Shown: in pieces, positions 45,864 to 53,426 of the stretch | How positions within the stretch are numbered: position 1 is the stretch's first letter | Layout: every line of letters starts with the position of its first letter | Source: Planctomycetota bacterium | Lineage (GTDB): Bacteria; Planctomycetota; Phycisphaerae; WQYP01 | Direction: 5' to 3' | NCBI GenBank assembly: GCA_021851715.1 | Contig: JAJZCR010000013.1 | Coordinates: 1 to 63,943 of the forward strand | DNA: 63,943 nt | Position numbers and translations under genes: made by a program | The notes under the pieces: generated by a model | Told to the model about the DNA's origin: nothing | Databases searched by the model: none | What the model saw: the letters and a program-made list of their open reading frames with translations, nothing else

Positions 45864-47783
45864 ATGTCAATGAAATTAATGCGCAAGTACAGTAAACCGT
45901 TGATGGCCTTTTTCGGCGTGCTGTTGATGGTTACTTTTTTGGTGGGGTATACCTTTACCTCCGGCCTGGGAAGTCGGGGAAACGGATTTATCCTTGGAAG
46001 CCTCAACGGCCGGTCAATTACCACTGGCAGCTTGACTCAAGTGCGCATCGACTTGCGAATTCTGCGTTATCTGCGACTTCGCCCGCTCTGGCTTGGCGGT
46101 CGTAGCGATAGTAACGATTCTTTACAATTCTATTTATTATTAAACGAGGCCCGTGCCAGTGGCTTTCAGGCCAGCCCGGATCAGGTTCGGTCGGAGTTGA
46201 GGAACAAACAACTTCTTACCGTAGTACAACATCTGGCTGATACCACCCAGTATGCCTTTCCCGCGATTGCCCAAGCCCTTGATGATCTGGATACCGTGAA
46301 CAACATGGTCAACTTTGTATCCGGAGCGGCCATGCCCAGTCGCCCTCAGGTGTTGCATTTCATGAGCCGTCTCTTTTCCACCGTCAAGGTGGTGTACGTA
46401 CAGCTTCGGGCGGCGAATGCTGTTGATCATGTTCCGGCACCATCGCAGGCGGCATTAACCCGGTTGTATCAGGCGTATCGCCATGTATTTCCGTGGACGC
46501 CCGGATCGTCTGCGCCTCCACCCTTGATTAACGGCCATCGCTATCCTTTTGGCTTCCGGTTCCCGGACCGGGTGAAAATTGAATTCATTAAATTGGATCG
46601 CGCCCAAGTGCGAAAAAACATGCGTCCCACTGTGGCAGATGTTCAGGCCGCTTATCATTATTATCTGCGCCATTCCAGCCGCTTTACGATTGCTGCGACA
46701 GGCCCGGCCACAACCCAGCCCGCCGCACATGAATTGGAGCCATGGAATCAGGTCAAGGAGAGGTTGGTGGAAATGGAGATCAATCGGCGGATTGATGTGC
46801 TGTTTCGGCATATCAGCGACATGATCATGCACCTTACCTCTAAGCCATGGGTTGCCGGTCTGAGCGATTACTCCCGACGGCTGCCACGTGATAAATGGGT
46901 CTCTTACAGACTGGTCGCGAAACGGATGCAGCGCGAGTTTGGCTATCAGCCGGCCGTCGGTTTCTTGAATCATTGGCTTGATGCCGGCGGTCTTTCCGCT
47001 TTTAAGGGGATTGGCAGCGCGGTGTACCGCCAAAGTGGTTTTCCAAGGCAGACGCTGGCTGATCTGGCCTTGCAGGTGCGCCGGCTTGAACCTAAGCCAA
47101 AGGGTCTGGCACTGCTTCTGCATCTGCAGATTGGAAGGGAAGGCCCGGTGCTGGTGGATAGACATGGGAATCAGTATATTTATCGAGTTGTGGCGGTCAG
47201 CAAAGCCCACGACCCGAGCAGTATGGCTAAGGTGAAGAAGGCATTGATTCAAGACGCTAAGCTGCTTGAGGCTTATCGTGGTGCCGTAGCCCGCTGCCGA
47301 GAAATGGCCGTGCAGGCCCAATTTCGTCCGCTAACGGCCATTGCCAAGGCCAATGGTCTGAATTTCTTTACGCCAAAGCAATTCGGTGAACTCCAGGTAG
47401 TCGAGGATCCGTACACCGGTATGCCTGTGCTGGTACCGGCACAGGTATCCACTATGACTCATCCGCTGCCTTCATTTACAAAAGCTGCATTCAACCTGGC
47501 CATTAAACTCCAAAGCCAGGTGCAGCACGCCGGCCACGCAGGTGCCAAGTCAACGGTTTCCGCACATCCAGCTGCCGCAGTGCCGGTGGATTCCCGTCTG
47601 GAGGCATTCACTATACAGTTGATTCATTCGAGTCCGATGCCTGCAGCCAATCTTTCAAATGTGCAATCCCTGGACAGGGTGATACGCAGTCTGACTCAGT
47701 CGCAGGCGATCCAGTTTGAGTTGCACTGGTTGAGTCTGAAGGCTGTTTCCGCTCGTGTGGGTTTTGTTCCCGCGAAAAATTGA
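45864..47783 (+). CDS. SurA/PpiD-like membrane-anchored chaperone, no clear parvulin domain
   Basis: The 639-residue protein opens with a short basic head and one membrane helix (M-A-F-F-G-V-L-L-M-V), followed by a segment like the SurA/PpiD N-terminal domain (S-L-N-G-R-S-I-T-T-G-S-L and a helical N-E-A-R-A-S-G-F-x-A-S-P-D-Q-V). A region with V-A-D-V-Q-A-A-Y-H-Y-Y and a later V-L-V-D-R-H-G-N-Q-Y-I-Y-R-V-V match PpiD-like proteins, but I cannot place the prolyl-isomerase active residues. It may act as a periplasmic folding factor without isomerase activity. It is monocistronic; an AGGA lies before the ATG. Confidence 0.65.
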   Translation: MSMKLMRKYSKPLMAFFGVLLMVTFLVGYTFTSGLGSRGNGFILGSLNGRSITTGSLTQVRIDLRILRYLRLRPLWLGGRSDSNDSLQFYLLLNEARASGFQASPDQVRSELRNKQLLTVVQHLADTTQYAFPAIAQALDDLDTVNNMVNFVSGAAMPSRPQVLHFMSRLFSTVKVVYVQLRAANAVDHVPAPSQAALTRLYQAYRHVFPWTPGSSAPPPLINGHRYPFGFRFPDRVKIEFIKLDRAQVRKNMRPTVADVQAAYHYYLRHSSRFTIAATGPATTQPAAHELEPWNQVKERLVEMEINRRIDVLFRHISDMIMHLTSKPWVAGLSDYSRRLPRDKWVSYRLVAKRMQREFGYQPAVGFLNHWLDAGGLSAFKGIGSAVYRQSGFPRQTLADLALQVRRLEPKPKGLALLLHLQIGREGPVLVDRHGNQYIYRVVAVSKAHDPSSMAKVKKALIQDAKLLEAYRGAVARCREMAVQAQFRPLTAIAKANGLNFFTPKQFGELQVVEDPYTGMPVLVPAQVSTMTHPLPSFTKAAFNLAIKLQSQVQHAGHAGAKSTVSAHPAAAVPVDSRLEAFTIQLIHSSPMPAANLSNVQSLDRVIRSLTQSQAIQFELHWLSLKAVSARVGFVPAKN

Positions 47784-48201
47784 CCTTCTGGATTTTCGTC
47801 AGGGAAGGGCTGATTCTGCGGGTTGTCGGCAAACGTTTCTAACCGTTCATGTGAATTTTTCACCCGACTTGGCCACCGTCAGTTCGCCCGTCGATCGGGG
47901 TTGATTTTGCCTGTCCCAGGTGTTATAGGACCTATTTGTCCAGATTTTCCGTGATCGCTGCTAAAACAAGTCTATGAAGCTTGTTTACCGAACAACATAG
48001 TGCTCGATTCGTGCATTTCAACGCCCAAACTCGGTAAAAATTCAAAAGTTTCAAAAAAAATTAAACGACGTAACATCTTTTTTAATCACATCTTACAAGT
48101 TTATATTTTAAAAAAACGGCAATTGATGACCCGAAATACGGCCTATGGCGTATAATAGTGTAGGTATAAACCATTTGGCTCGAAAGAAAGGAGCAATCAT
48201 C
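47784..48201. other. AT-rich leader/promoter region of sigma factor gene 1
   Basis: About 420 bases; the part from 48030 is strongly A/T-rich with several A-tracts and T-tracts (possibly curved DNA). A perfect TATAAT at 48151-48156 lies 45 bases before the ATG; the -35 side is not clear at the normal spacing. No open frame of interest. Confidence 0.45.
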
Positions 48202-49170
48202 ATGGTTCAAATGACAGTAAGCAGTTCAATCAACACGCCAACTCAGCCGACGCGCTTGGTAAAGATTTTGGCGGCATTGCCTGATGATATGCAGTTGCGT
48301 CTGCGTGAAGCCCTTTCCGCCGATCTAGAGCACGTTGCTCATCCATCATTTAAGAGTCGCCATGCTGAAGATAAGCTCTTTGCCGGCGATCTGGATACTG
48401 CAGGTAAGCCGGACGGGCGATTTAATGCCTCCGATAATGATGATGAATTCTTCGCCAATGGATCCCTTGCGCCTACCATGAGCAAGCAAGCGGAGCAAAT
48501 GGAGTTCTTGCGGTATAACTTCGCGCGGATGAAAGCTTCGCGATTTCTCCGGGAATTCCGAGCCAATCCATCTCGCGCTAAAGCGGCACAGGTGGACTTT
48601 TGGTATCGCCGCGTGATTGAAGCCCGCCAGACCATTGCCCGGGCCAATATGGCGCTGGTCATGGCCATGAGCAAACGCACACGCATGACCGAAGTGGATC
48701 CCAGCGAATTGATTTCCGAAGGCAACATGGCGTTGTTACGGGCTATGGAAAAATTTGATGTGGGACGCGGCTTTAAGTTCAGCACCTACGCCTGCCGGGC
48801 CATTATCAAAGCATTCAGTCGCGCGGCCATGAAGAACAGCCGTTATCGCGATCTGTTTTCGGCAGAATATGATCCCGCTATGGAATCCGGAGATATGGCC
48901 GCCCAGCGCCATCGCGAAGCGGATCAGGATGCGGTGGCGGAATTGCGCCGAATTGTGGAATCGAACATCGCTGATCTCACCGATCTGGAGCGGCGTGTCA
49001 TTCAATCTCGTTTTTCGATTGGATCCGACGGCCAAGGCCAGGATACCCCGCGCATGACCTTGCGTGAGGTCGGGGAAATGGTCGGCCTGACCAAAGAGCG
49101 TGTGCGTCAAATTCAACTCTGTGCACTGAGTAAATTACGCGCCATTATAACCAACGCCCGAGCGGCCTGA
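48202..49170 (+). CDS. Sigma-70-family RNA polymerase sigma factor (copy 1)
   Basis: A transcription initiation factor of 322 residues. Region 2 is clear (S-E-G-N-M-A-L-L-R-A-M-E-K-F-D, then F-S-T-Y-A-C-R-A-I-I-K-A-F) and region 4 ends with the helix-turn-helix T-L-R-E-V-G-E-M-V-G-L-T-K-E-R-V-R-Q-I-Q. Region 3 is short and poorly conserved. The N-terminal 130 residues are not region 1.1 and share an L-x-x-D-L-x-x-V-x-H-P-x-F pattern with the next gene. AAAGGAG is at correct spacing before ATG 48202. A terminator overlaps the stop codon. Confidence 0.92.
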   Translation: MVQMTVSSSINTPTQPTRLVKILAALPDDMQLRLREALSADLEHVAHPSFKSRHAEDKLFAGDLDTAGKPDGRFNASDNDDEFFANGSLAPTMSKQAEQMEFLRYNFARMKASRFLREFRANPSRAKAAQVDFWYRRVIEARQTIARANMALVMAMSKRTRMTEVDPSELISEGNMALLRAMEKFDVGRGFKFSTYACRAIIKAFSRAAMKNSRYRDLFSAEYDPAMESGDMAAQRHREADQDAVAELRRIVESNIADLTDLERRVIQSRFSIGSDGQGQDTPRMTLREVGEMVGLTKERVRQIQLCALSKLRAIITNARAA

Positions 49171-49183
49171 TCGGGCCGTTTTT
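49162..49183 (+). terminator. Terminator overlapping the stop of sigma factor 1
   Basis: CGGCC (49163-49167) pairs with GGCCG (49174-49178), followed by TTTTT (49179-49183); the TGA stop lies in the loop. A second perfect hairpin CCGCCGGC/GCCGGCGG (49200-49222) follows without a T-run. Confidence 0.6.
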
Positions 49184-49501
49184 ATCGGCACTTGGGCTCC
49201 CGCCGGCGACAAAAGCCGGCGGTAAGTCCCAATTGCCGGGGTGTCCAGCTTACTTGCTAAAAACTTTAAAAAAACAGCACATTTTTTTCTAAGTGCTTGT
49301 TTTAACTTATCTTGGGAATGTTCCATCAAGTAAAAAACGGTCGAAAATTTCGCCAAGGCTACCCTTGATAATGCTTGTTCGTATAAAAATGATGGATCGG
49401 AAATTAAAACGTTCGATTCGCCAAGTTCTCCGAAGCTGTGCTGTATCAGTTTTGGTTTGTTGAACGCTTTGGTTTTCTTTTGGGAAAAAGGAGAAGCACG
49501 T
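49184..49501. other. AT-rich leader/promoter region of sigma factor gene 2
   Basis: About 320 bases, A/T-rich, with A-tracts and T-tracts like the region before copy 1 but without a shared sequence that I could align. Candidate -10 hexamers (GATAAT near 49374, TATAAA near 49382) lack convincing -35 partners. Confidence 0.4.
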
Positions 49502-50506
49502 ATGAGTAGTACCTTATTGGATAGTTCCGTCAACGAGGTCGAAGTGGTAAGTGCTAAGCCAAAGTCAGCGGGTAAAAAACTTCCGCCACGCTTTCAGAAA
49601 TTGCTCAGAAATATTTTAAACTCCGATCTTTCCTACGTGGAACACCCTGCGTTCGCCCGGCCGGAAACGGAATCTTTAATCTTTTCAGCATCTTGGGATG
49701 GGTCAATGTCGGCTCTTGAAAATGCCGGCATAACGACCGCAACTGGCAGCGAGGCATCGGCGGAGGATGGGGCGGAGGCGATACCCGTCACTCTGTTGAC
49801 GGCGGACCCATTGCCAAGCCGCGAGATGGAAACCAAGCTGTTCATGCGTTTTAATTTCGCCCGCAAGCAGCTTGCGCGGCTGGCCGAACGTTTTCGCGTT
49901 CGCTCCACGCTGTCTCTGGCGGAGCAGATGGAGTTCTGGCACGCACGTGCCGTGGAAAACCAGGAATTGCTCGCGCGCATGAACATGGCTCTGGTACAGG
50001 CCATGGCCAAGCGCAGCCGTGCGAACAGTGATGTGGAAAATTCCGAACTGGTGTCCGAGGGCAATGTGGCCCTGTTCCGGGCCATTGAAAAATTTGATGT
50101 ATCCCGCGGATTTCGGTTCAGTACTTATGCGTGCCGGGCAATTCTCAAGGCGTTTAGTCGGGCGGCTATCCGCAACAGCCGTTACCGCACCATGTTCGCT
50201 GTCGAATTAACTTCCAACAACATCGATCGTGTTGATCGAGAACAGCAAGTACGTCAAACACAGGAGGAATCTATCGTGGAACTTCGTCGAGTATTAACGG
50301 AAAATCGGGCTTCGCTTTCACGGGTGGAGCAGCGCGTTATTGAATCACGTTTTTTAATTGATGCTCCAGCCGATGATACATCAGCTCGCATGACCCTTGA
50401 GGAAATTGGCGATGTGATCGGCGTGACCAAGGAGCGAGTCCGCCAGATTCAGATGCGGGCCTTGGAGAAACTGCGTTACGCCCTGGAGCGACGGGGCGTT
50501 TCTTAA
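49502..50506 (+). CDS. Sigma-70-family RNA polymerase sigma factor (copy 2)
   Basis: A paralogue of the preceding gene (334 residues). Region 2 differs by conservative changes only (S-E-G-N-V-A-L-F-R-A-I-E-K-F-D; F-S-T-Y-A-C-R-A-I-L-K-A-F), and region 4 has T-L-E-E-I-G-D-V-I-G-V-T-K-E-R-V-R-Q-I-Q. The N-terminus repeats the L-x-x-D-L-x-x-V-x-H-P-x-F pattern and a F-x-F-A-R segment. AAAGGAG precedes ATG 49502; the earlier in-frame start (49457) is not supported. The copies lie 331 bases apart with a terminator between, so each is probably transcribed on its own. Confidence 0.92.
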   Translation: MSSTLLDSSVNEVEVVSAKPKSAGKKLPPRFQKLLRNILNSDLSYVEHPAFARPETESLIFSASWDGSMSALENAGITTATGSEASAEDGAEAIPVTLLTADPLPSREMETKLFMRFNFARKQLARLAERFRVRSTLSLAEQMEFWHARAVENQELLARMNMALVQAMAKRSRANSDVENSELVSEGNVALFRAIEKFDVSRGFRFSTYACRAILKAFSRAAIRNSRYRTMFAVELTSNNIDRVDREQQVRQTQEESIVELRRVLTENRASLSRVEQRVIESRFLIDAPADDTSARMTLEEIGDVIGVTKERVRQIQMRALEKLRYALERRGVS

Positions 50507-51106
50507 GATGCCGGGGTGGCTCTCCCGGAATAAAAGGAGAAGCCATGAGAGCAAGGTAGAGCGCAAGATGGGACGACCCCCAGCGCTGGGGAAAATCCCG
50601 GAGAGCAATCATTAAGGGCGACGTGGCAGAGAGCCGACCGCAAAACTGTGGGGTTGCGTGTCCTGCCGCTCGCTCTTTTTCGTTTCACACGGCCGTGGGG
50701 AATCCCCATGGCGAATAGACATATCCGGTGGGGTACCCAGGTGGCAGATGCATAAGCTGCATCGAGCGCTCGTGGACCACTTGCGGCGGAAGGTCCAGCG
50801 GCGATTCTGGTGGCGATGAATTTCTGGATCTGAATTACCAGCAACGGCTGTGAGGCCGGTGCGGGCGGTGGTATCCTAAATGGGAAGTTCAGAATCTGGT
50901 CCAGGGGTTGTATATGGCTGTCCGCTGCGACGTTTGCGGTGATCTGATAAAACGAGGCCACTTCAGCGCGACTGATCGGCGGCCGGGCAATCTGCGGGCC
51001 ATGCCACGCCAAAATCCAGCGGACGTTAGCAGATGCCCCACGGCAGACGGGTCAATCACCAATCCTGCGAAAGCCATGGTTAGCGAAAATTGCTGATATC
51101 GGGAGG
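50507..51106. other. Intergenic region with hairpins, no gene recognised
   Basis: About 600 bases. A small CCGGG/CCCGG hairpin at 50510-50527 follows the sigma gene. A larger structure at 50625-50667 is listed separately. A 169-codon frame on the minus strand (50503-51012) is Pro/Ala-rich and unlike known proteins, and I do not call it. Confidence 0.4.
50625..50680 (+). terminator. Multi-part hairpin with T-run downstream of sigma factor 2
   Basis: GGCAG (50625-50629) pairs with CTGCC (50663-50667), with GAC/GTC and CGCAA/TTGCG inside, then GCTCGCTC and TTTTT (50676-50680). It could be a late terminator for the sigma gene or the end of a small RNA. Confidence 0.4.
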
Positions 51107-51115
51107 GTGGTGGCG

Positions 51116-51916
51116 GTGGTGGCGGCGATTGTGCTGGTGGCCGCGGCTTTGCTGTGGATGATACCGCCTGTGCACATGGTGGTGGCGCTAGGCATTGTGC
51201 TGCTTTTTCATGGTTTTGGCAGCGCGATACTGGCCTTGGTTGTGGTGCTTATTGTGCTTGGTGTTCGACAGACACGTGGCCGGCCCCACGTGGATGGCAT
51301 AGCGCGGGTGCCTAAGATTGGGCCGGCCCCGGAGCCGGCAAGTCCACAGCCGGTAAAGACAACTCTTCAAACAATGTTGGGAATAGTTGCCGCGGCCTTG
51401 GCGTTGGCCGGCGTCGTGGCACTGGTTGGGTGGATCCTGGCTATGCCACTCTTCGGGGTATTTGCAATGCTGGCGGATTCCAGGCCTGACCTGACGCCTT
51501 TTTTTCTTATCCCGGTGGAGGCAACCGCGGCGCTGGTTGCCGCAGGCCTGCTGGCATACGTCGGCAAGCTGGGGGCACCCAAGAGGCAATCCGCGTGGAA
51601 TTTGTCCGAGCTCGCACTGCGCTCGGTGGGCCGCATTCTTCTGTTGATCGTGAGTTCGGTGATTTCGGTGTTTTTGATTTTGTGTATGTTGACGCTGGCG
51701 AGGCCGGACGACTGGTGGACTTTTGTTTTTGGGTTGGGCGTGGTGGCGGCAATTGGGGTGTGGTTTCTGCGGCGAAGGACAGACGGGAAGTCGGGCTTTA
51801 GCCTGAGAAATATCGGCTCGATTTTTTTACAAACATTCCTGGGCTGGTGCGCGGTGCTGTTGGCGATTGTCCTAACTAATCATGTATGGCCCTACCTGCA
51901 ACGGTGGTGGTGGTGA
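51116..51916 (+). CDS. Hypothetical multi-pass membrane protein
   Basis: The 266-residue protein has about seven or eight hydrophobic segments, two near the N-terminus, then a polar loop with R-x-R-P-H-V-D-G, and ends W-P-Y-L-Q-R-W-W-W. I recognise no family. The start is unclear because four GTG codons (51107, 51110, 51116, 51119) cluster. GGAGG (51102-51106) gives 9-base spacing to 51116, which I use. It lies just before the insertion sequence and may be transcribed alone. Confidence 0.55.
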   Translation: MVAAIVLVAAALLWMIPPVHMVVALGIVLLFHGFGSAILALVVVLIVLGVRQTRGRPHVDGIARVPKIGPAPEPASPQPVKTTLQTMLGIVAAALALAGVVALVGWILAMPLFGVFAMLADSRPDLTPFFLIPVEATAALVAAGLLAYVGKLGAPKRQSAWNLSELALRSVGRILLLIVSSVISVFLILCMLTLARPDDWWTFVFGLGVVAAIGVWFLRRRTDGKSGFSLRNIGSIFLQTFLGWCAVLLAIVLTNHVWPYLQRWWW

Positions 51917-52025
51917 AGAGTTGAAGATTGGCCACGGTTCAAGGTAAGAGGTGCCGTTTGTAATACTCCCCAAAAACTGGGCGCGCTGCTAAGGTAGTTT
52001 TTTCCCAGTTTTCGGAGTTGATTTT

Positions 52026-52319
52026 ATGTCGGTAAAACGTCGTCGGTTTACGTCGCAGTTCAAGGCCAAGGTGGCCATGGAGGCGATGAAGGGCCAGCGC
52101 ACTATTGGTGAGCTGGCGGGGTTGTATCAGGTTCATCCGTCGCGTATGGCGGCCTGGAAAAAGCATCTGGTGGAATATTCGGCGGTAGCGTTCGAGGAAT
52201 CGACGGTTCAAAGTTCCGACCGTTCCTCGCCTGCGTTGACGGCGCAGCTGTATGAGCAGATAGGTCGGTTACAGGTGGAATTGGCGTGGCTAAAAAAAAG
52301 GTCTGGACTGGACGCCTGA
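52026..52319 (+). CDS. IS3-family transposase OrfA
   Basis: The 97-residue DNA-binding subunit: R-R-R-F-T-S-Q-F-K-A-K-V-A-M-E-A, a helix-turn-helix (T-I-G-E-L-A-G-L-Y-Q-V-H-P-S-R) and a leucine-zipper-like end Q-L-Y-E-Q-I-G-R-L-Q-V-E-L-A-W-L-K-K. An A8 run (52292-52299) near the end is a possible slippage site for ribosomal frameshifting. The frame then continues S-G-L-D-A and stops at 52317. Confidence 0.85.
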   Translation: MSVKRRRFTSQFKAKVAMEAMKGQRTIGELAGLYQVHPSRMAAWKKHLVEYSAVAFEESTVQSSDRSSPALTAQLYEQIGRLQVELAWLKKRSGLDA

Positions 52320-53216
52320 CCGGAAGCGTCAGGCGGTGGATGTCGGCCATCCTGGGTTGTCGGTACGGCGGCAGTGTGAGCTGCTGGGGCTATCCGCGAG
52401 CAGTTGGTATTACCGTCGGGTTCCTGTGGATCCGGAGGATTTGATCATGATGGGTCGGATTGATCGGCAATATCTGGAAACCCCGTTTTACGGCGTCTTG
52501 CGCATGGCGGCCTGGCTGCGCCGCCAGGGCCTGACGGCGGGAGTTCAACGTGTACGACGATTGATGCGGCAGATGGGGCTGGAGGCGATTTATTCCCAGC
52601 CGCATACCACGATTCCGGCCCCTGAAAACAGGCGTTTTCCGTATTTGCTTCAGGGCCTGACGGTGGATCATCCGGACCATGTCTGGTGCATTGATATTAC
52701 CTATGTGGGATGGCATACCGGCTGGGCGTATCTGGTGGCGATCATGGATTGGTTCAGTCGGTATGTGTTATCATGGGAACTATCCAACCCATTGGAAATC
52801 CCGATGGCCATCGGGATCTGTCGGCCTTGGAGCGTGCGATGCACCGCCGTCGTCCGGAGATATTCAACAGTGACCAGGGCAGCCAGTTCACGTCCGAGCC
52901 GTTTGTGCGCGTCTTGGAGCAATCCCAGATCAAGATCAGCATGGACGGTCGCGGGCGTGCGTATGACAACATTTTTATCGAACGTCTCTGGCGGACGGTC
53001 AAATATGAAAACCTCTACCTTCGGGAATATGAAACGATGGTGGAGGCGACCATGGGTTTGCGGAATTATTTCGAGTTTTATAATCAGGAACGGTTGCATC
53101 AGTCGCTGGATTACCAGGCACCAGCGGAAGTATATCAGGCTCGGTCCCGACGTGCAGTCGGGATCGCGGCCGTGGCGCGGCGGGCAGCCTTGCTGCGGGG
53201 GAAGACTCTCTCTTAG
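52318..53216 (+). pseudogene. IS3-family transposase OrfB (integrase), frameshifted
   Basis: The catalytic subunit reads D-R-K-R-Q-A-V-D-V-G-H-P-G-L-S-V-R-R-Q in one frame from 52318, with the first catalytic Asp in W-C-I-D-I-T-Y. Near 52798 it is broken by a 20-bp palindrome. The rest continues in another frame with N-S-D-Q-G-S-Q-F (second Asp) and I-E-R-L-W-R-T-V-K-Y-E (catalytic Glu) and stops at 53216. The frame change means no full enzyme can be made without frameshifting, so the copy is probably inactive. Confidence 0.82.
52798..52817. repeat. 20-bp perfect palindrome interrupting OrfB
   Basis: Ten bases starting ATCCCG are followed by their exact complement. The spacing between the conserved flanks of the protein (L-S-N-P-L-E and A-L-E-R-A) is 26 bases here against about 18 expected, so roughly eight bases are extra and the frame is lost. 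The same TCCCGAT/ATCGGGA core recurs at 53355-53371. Confidence 0.7.
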
Positions 53217-53273
53217 CAAAGCCTGTTTTGCGCCCAGTTGACAGGGAGTACCTCAGTTTTAACTCCGTCGTCC

Positions 53274-53298
53274 CTCTGCGTCCTTTGCGTCTCTGCGG
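53274..53298. repeat. Short 9-base tandem repeat (CTCTGCGTC type)
   Basis: CTCTGCGTC (53274-53282), CTTTGCGTC (53283-53291) and the partial TCTGCGG (53292-53298), followed by a run of A and several GTC triplets. I recall similar motifs being scattered through environmental bacterial genomes; a search would be needed to confirm that here. Confidence 0.5.
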
Positions 53299-53330
53299 TA
53301 AAAAATCGTCGTCGTCGTCCCAACTCTCCC

Positions 53331-53404
53331 GATACCGGCCTTTGGCCGGCGGTATCCCGATGCAATCGGGACAGCCGGGACCGTCTCGCGGGCCGCAGCC
53401 CGCG
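53331..53404. repeat. Cluster of nested intergenic palindromes
   Basis: Within 75 bases: GATACCGGCC (53331-53340) pairs with GGCC and GGTATC (53344-53356, three-base bulge); TCCCGAT/ATCGGGA (53355-53371); CGCGGGC/GCCCGCG (53387-53404) around CGCA. The cluster ends 22 bases from the stop of the glycosidase gene on the minus strand, so it may act as a transcript end or mRNA-stabilising element, or be a REP-like repeat. Confidence 0.55.
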
Positions 53405-53426
53405 GCGATTCCGACGCTGGACCAGA

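Larger units (their letters stand above)
51959..53255 (+). mobile_element. IS3-family insertion sequence, 1297 bp, ends intact
   Basis: Imperfect terminal inverted repeats of about 26 bp start TG at 51959 and end CA at 53255; both share TACTCCC and AACTGGGCGC. The element is flanked by a 3-bp direct repeat GTT (51956-51958 and 53256-53258), the target duplication expected for this family. It carries OrfA and a broken OrfB. TG...CA ends and the OrfA type fit the IS3 family, probably the IS150 group. It inserted between the membrane protein gene and the palindrome-rich spacer. Confidence 0.85.

Noticed and set aside
50503..51012. 169-codon minus-strand frame after the second sigma gene
   Set aside because: Pro/Ala/Ser-rich with no family features and no good start site; it also overlaps a hairpin with a T-run.
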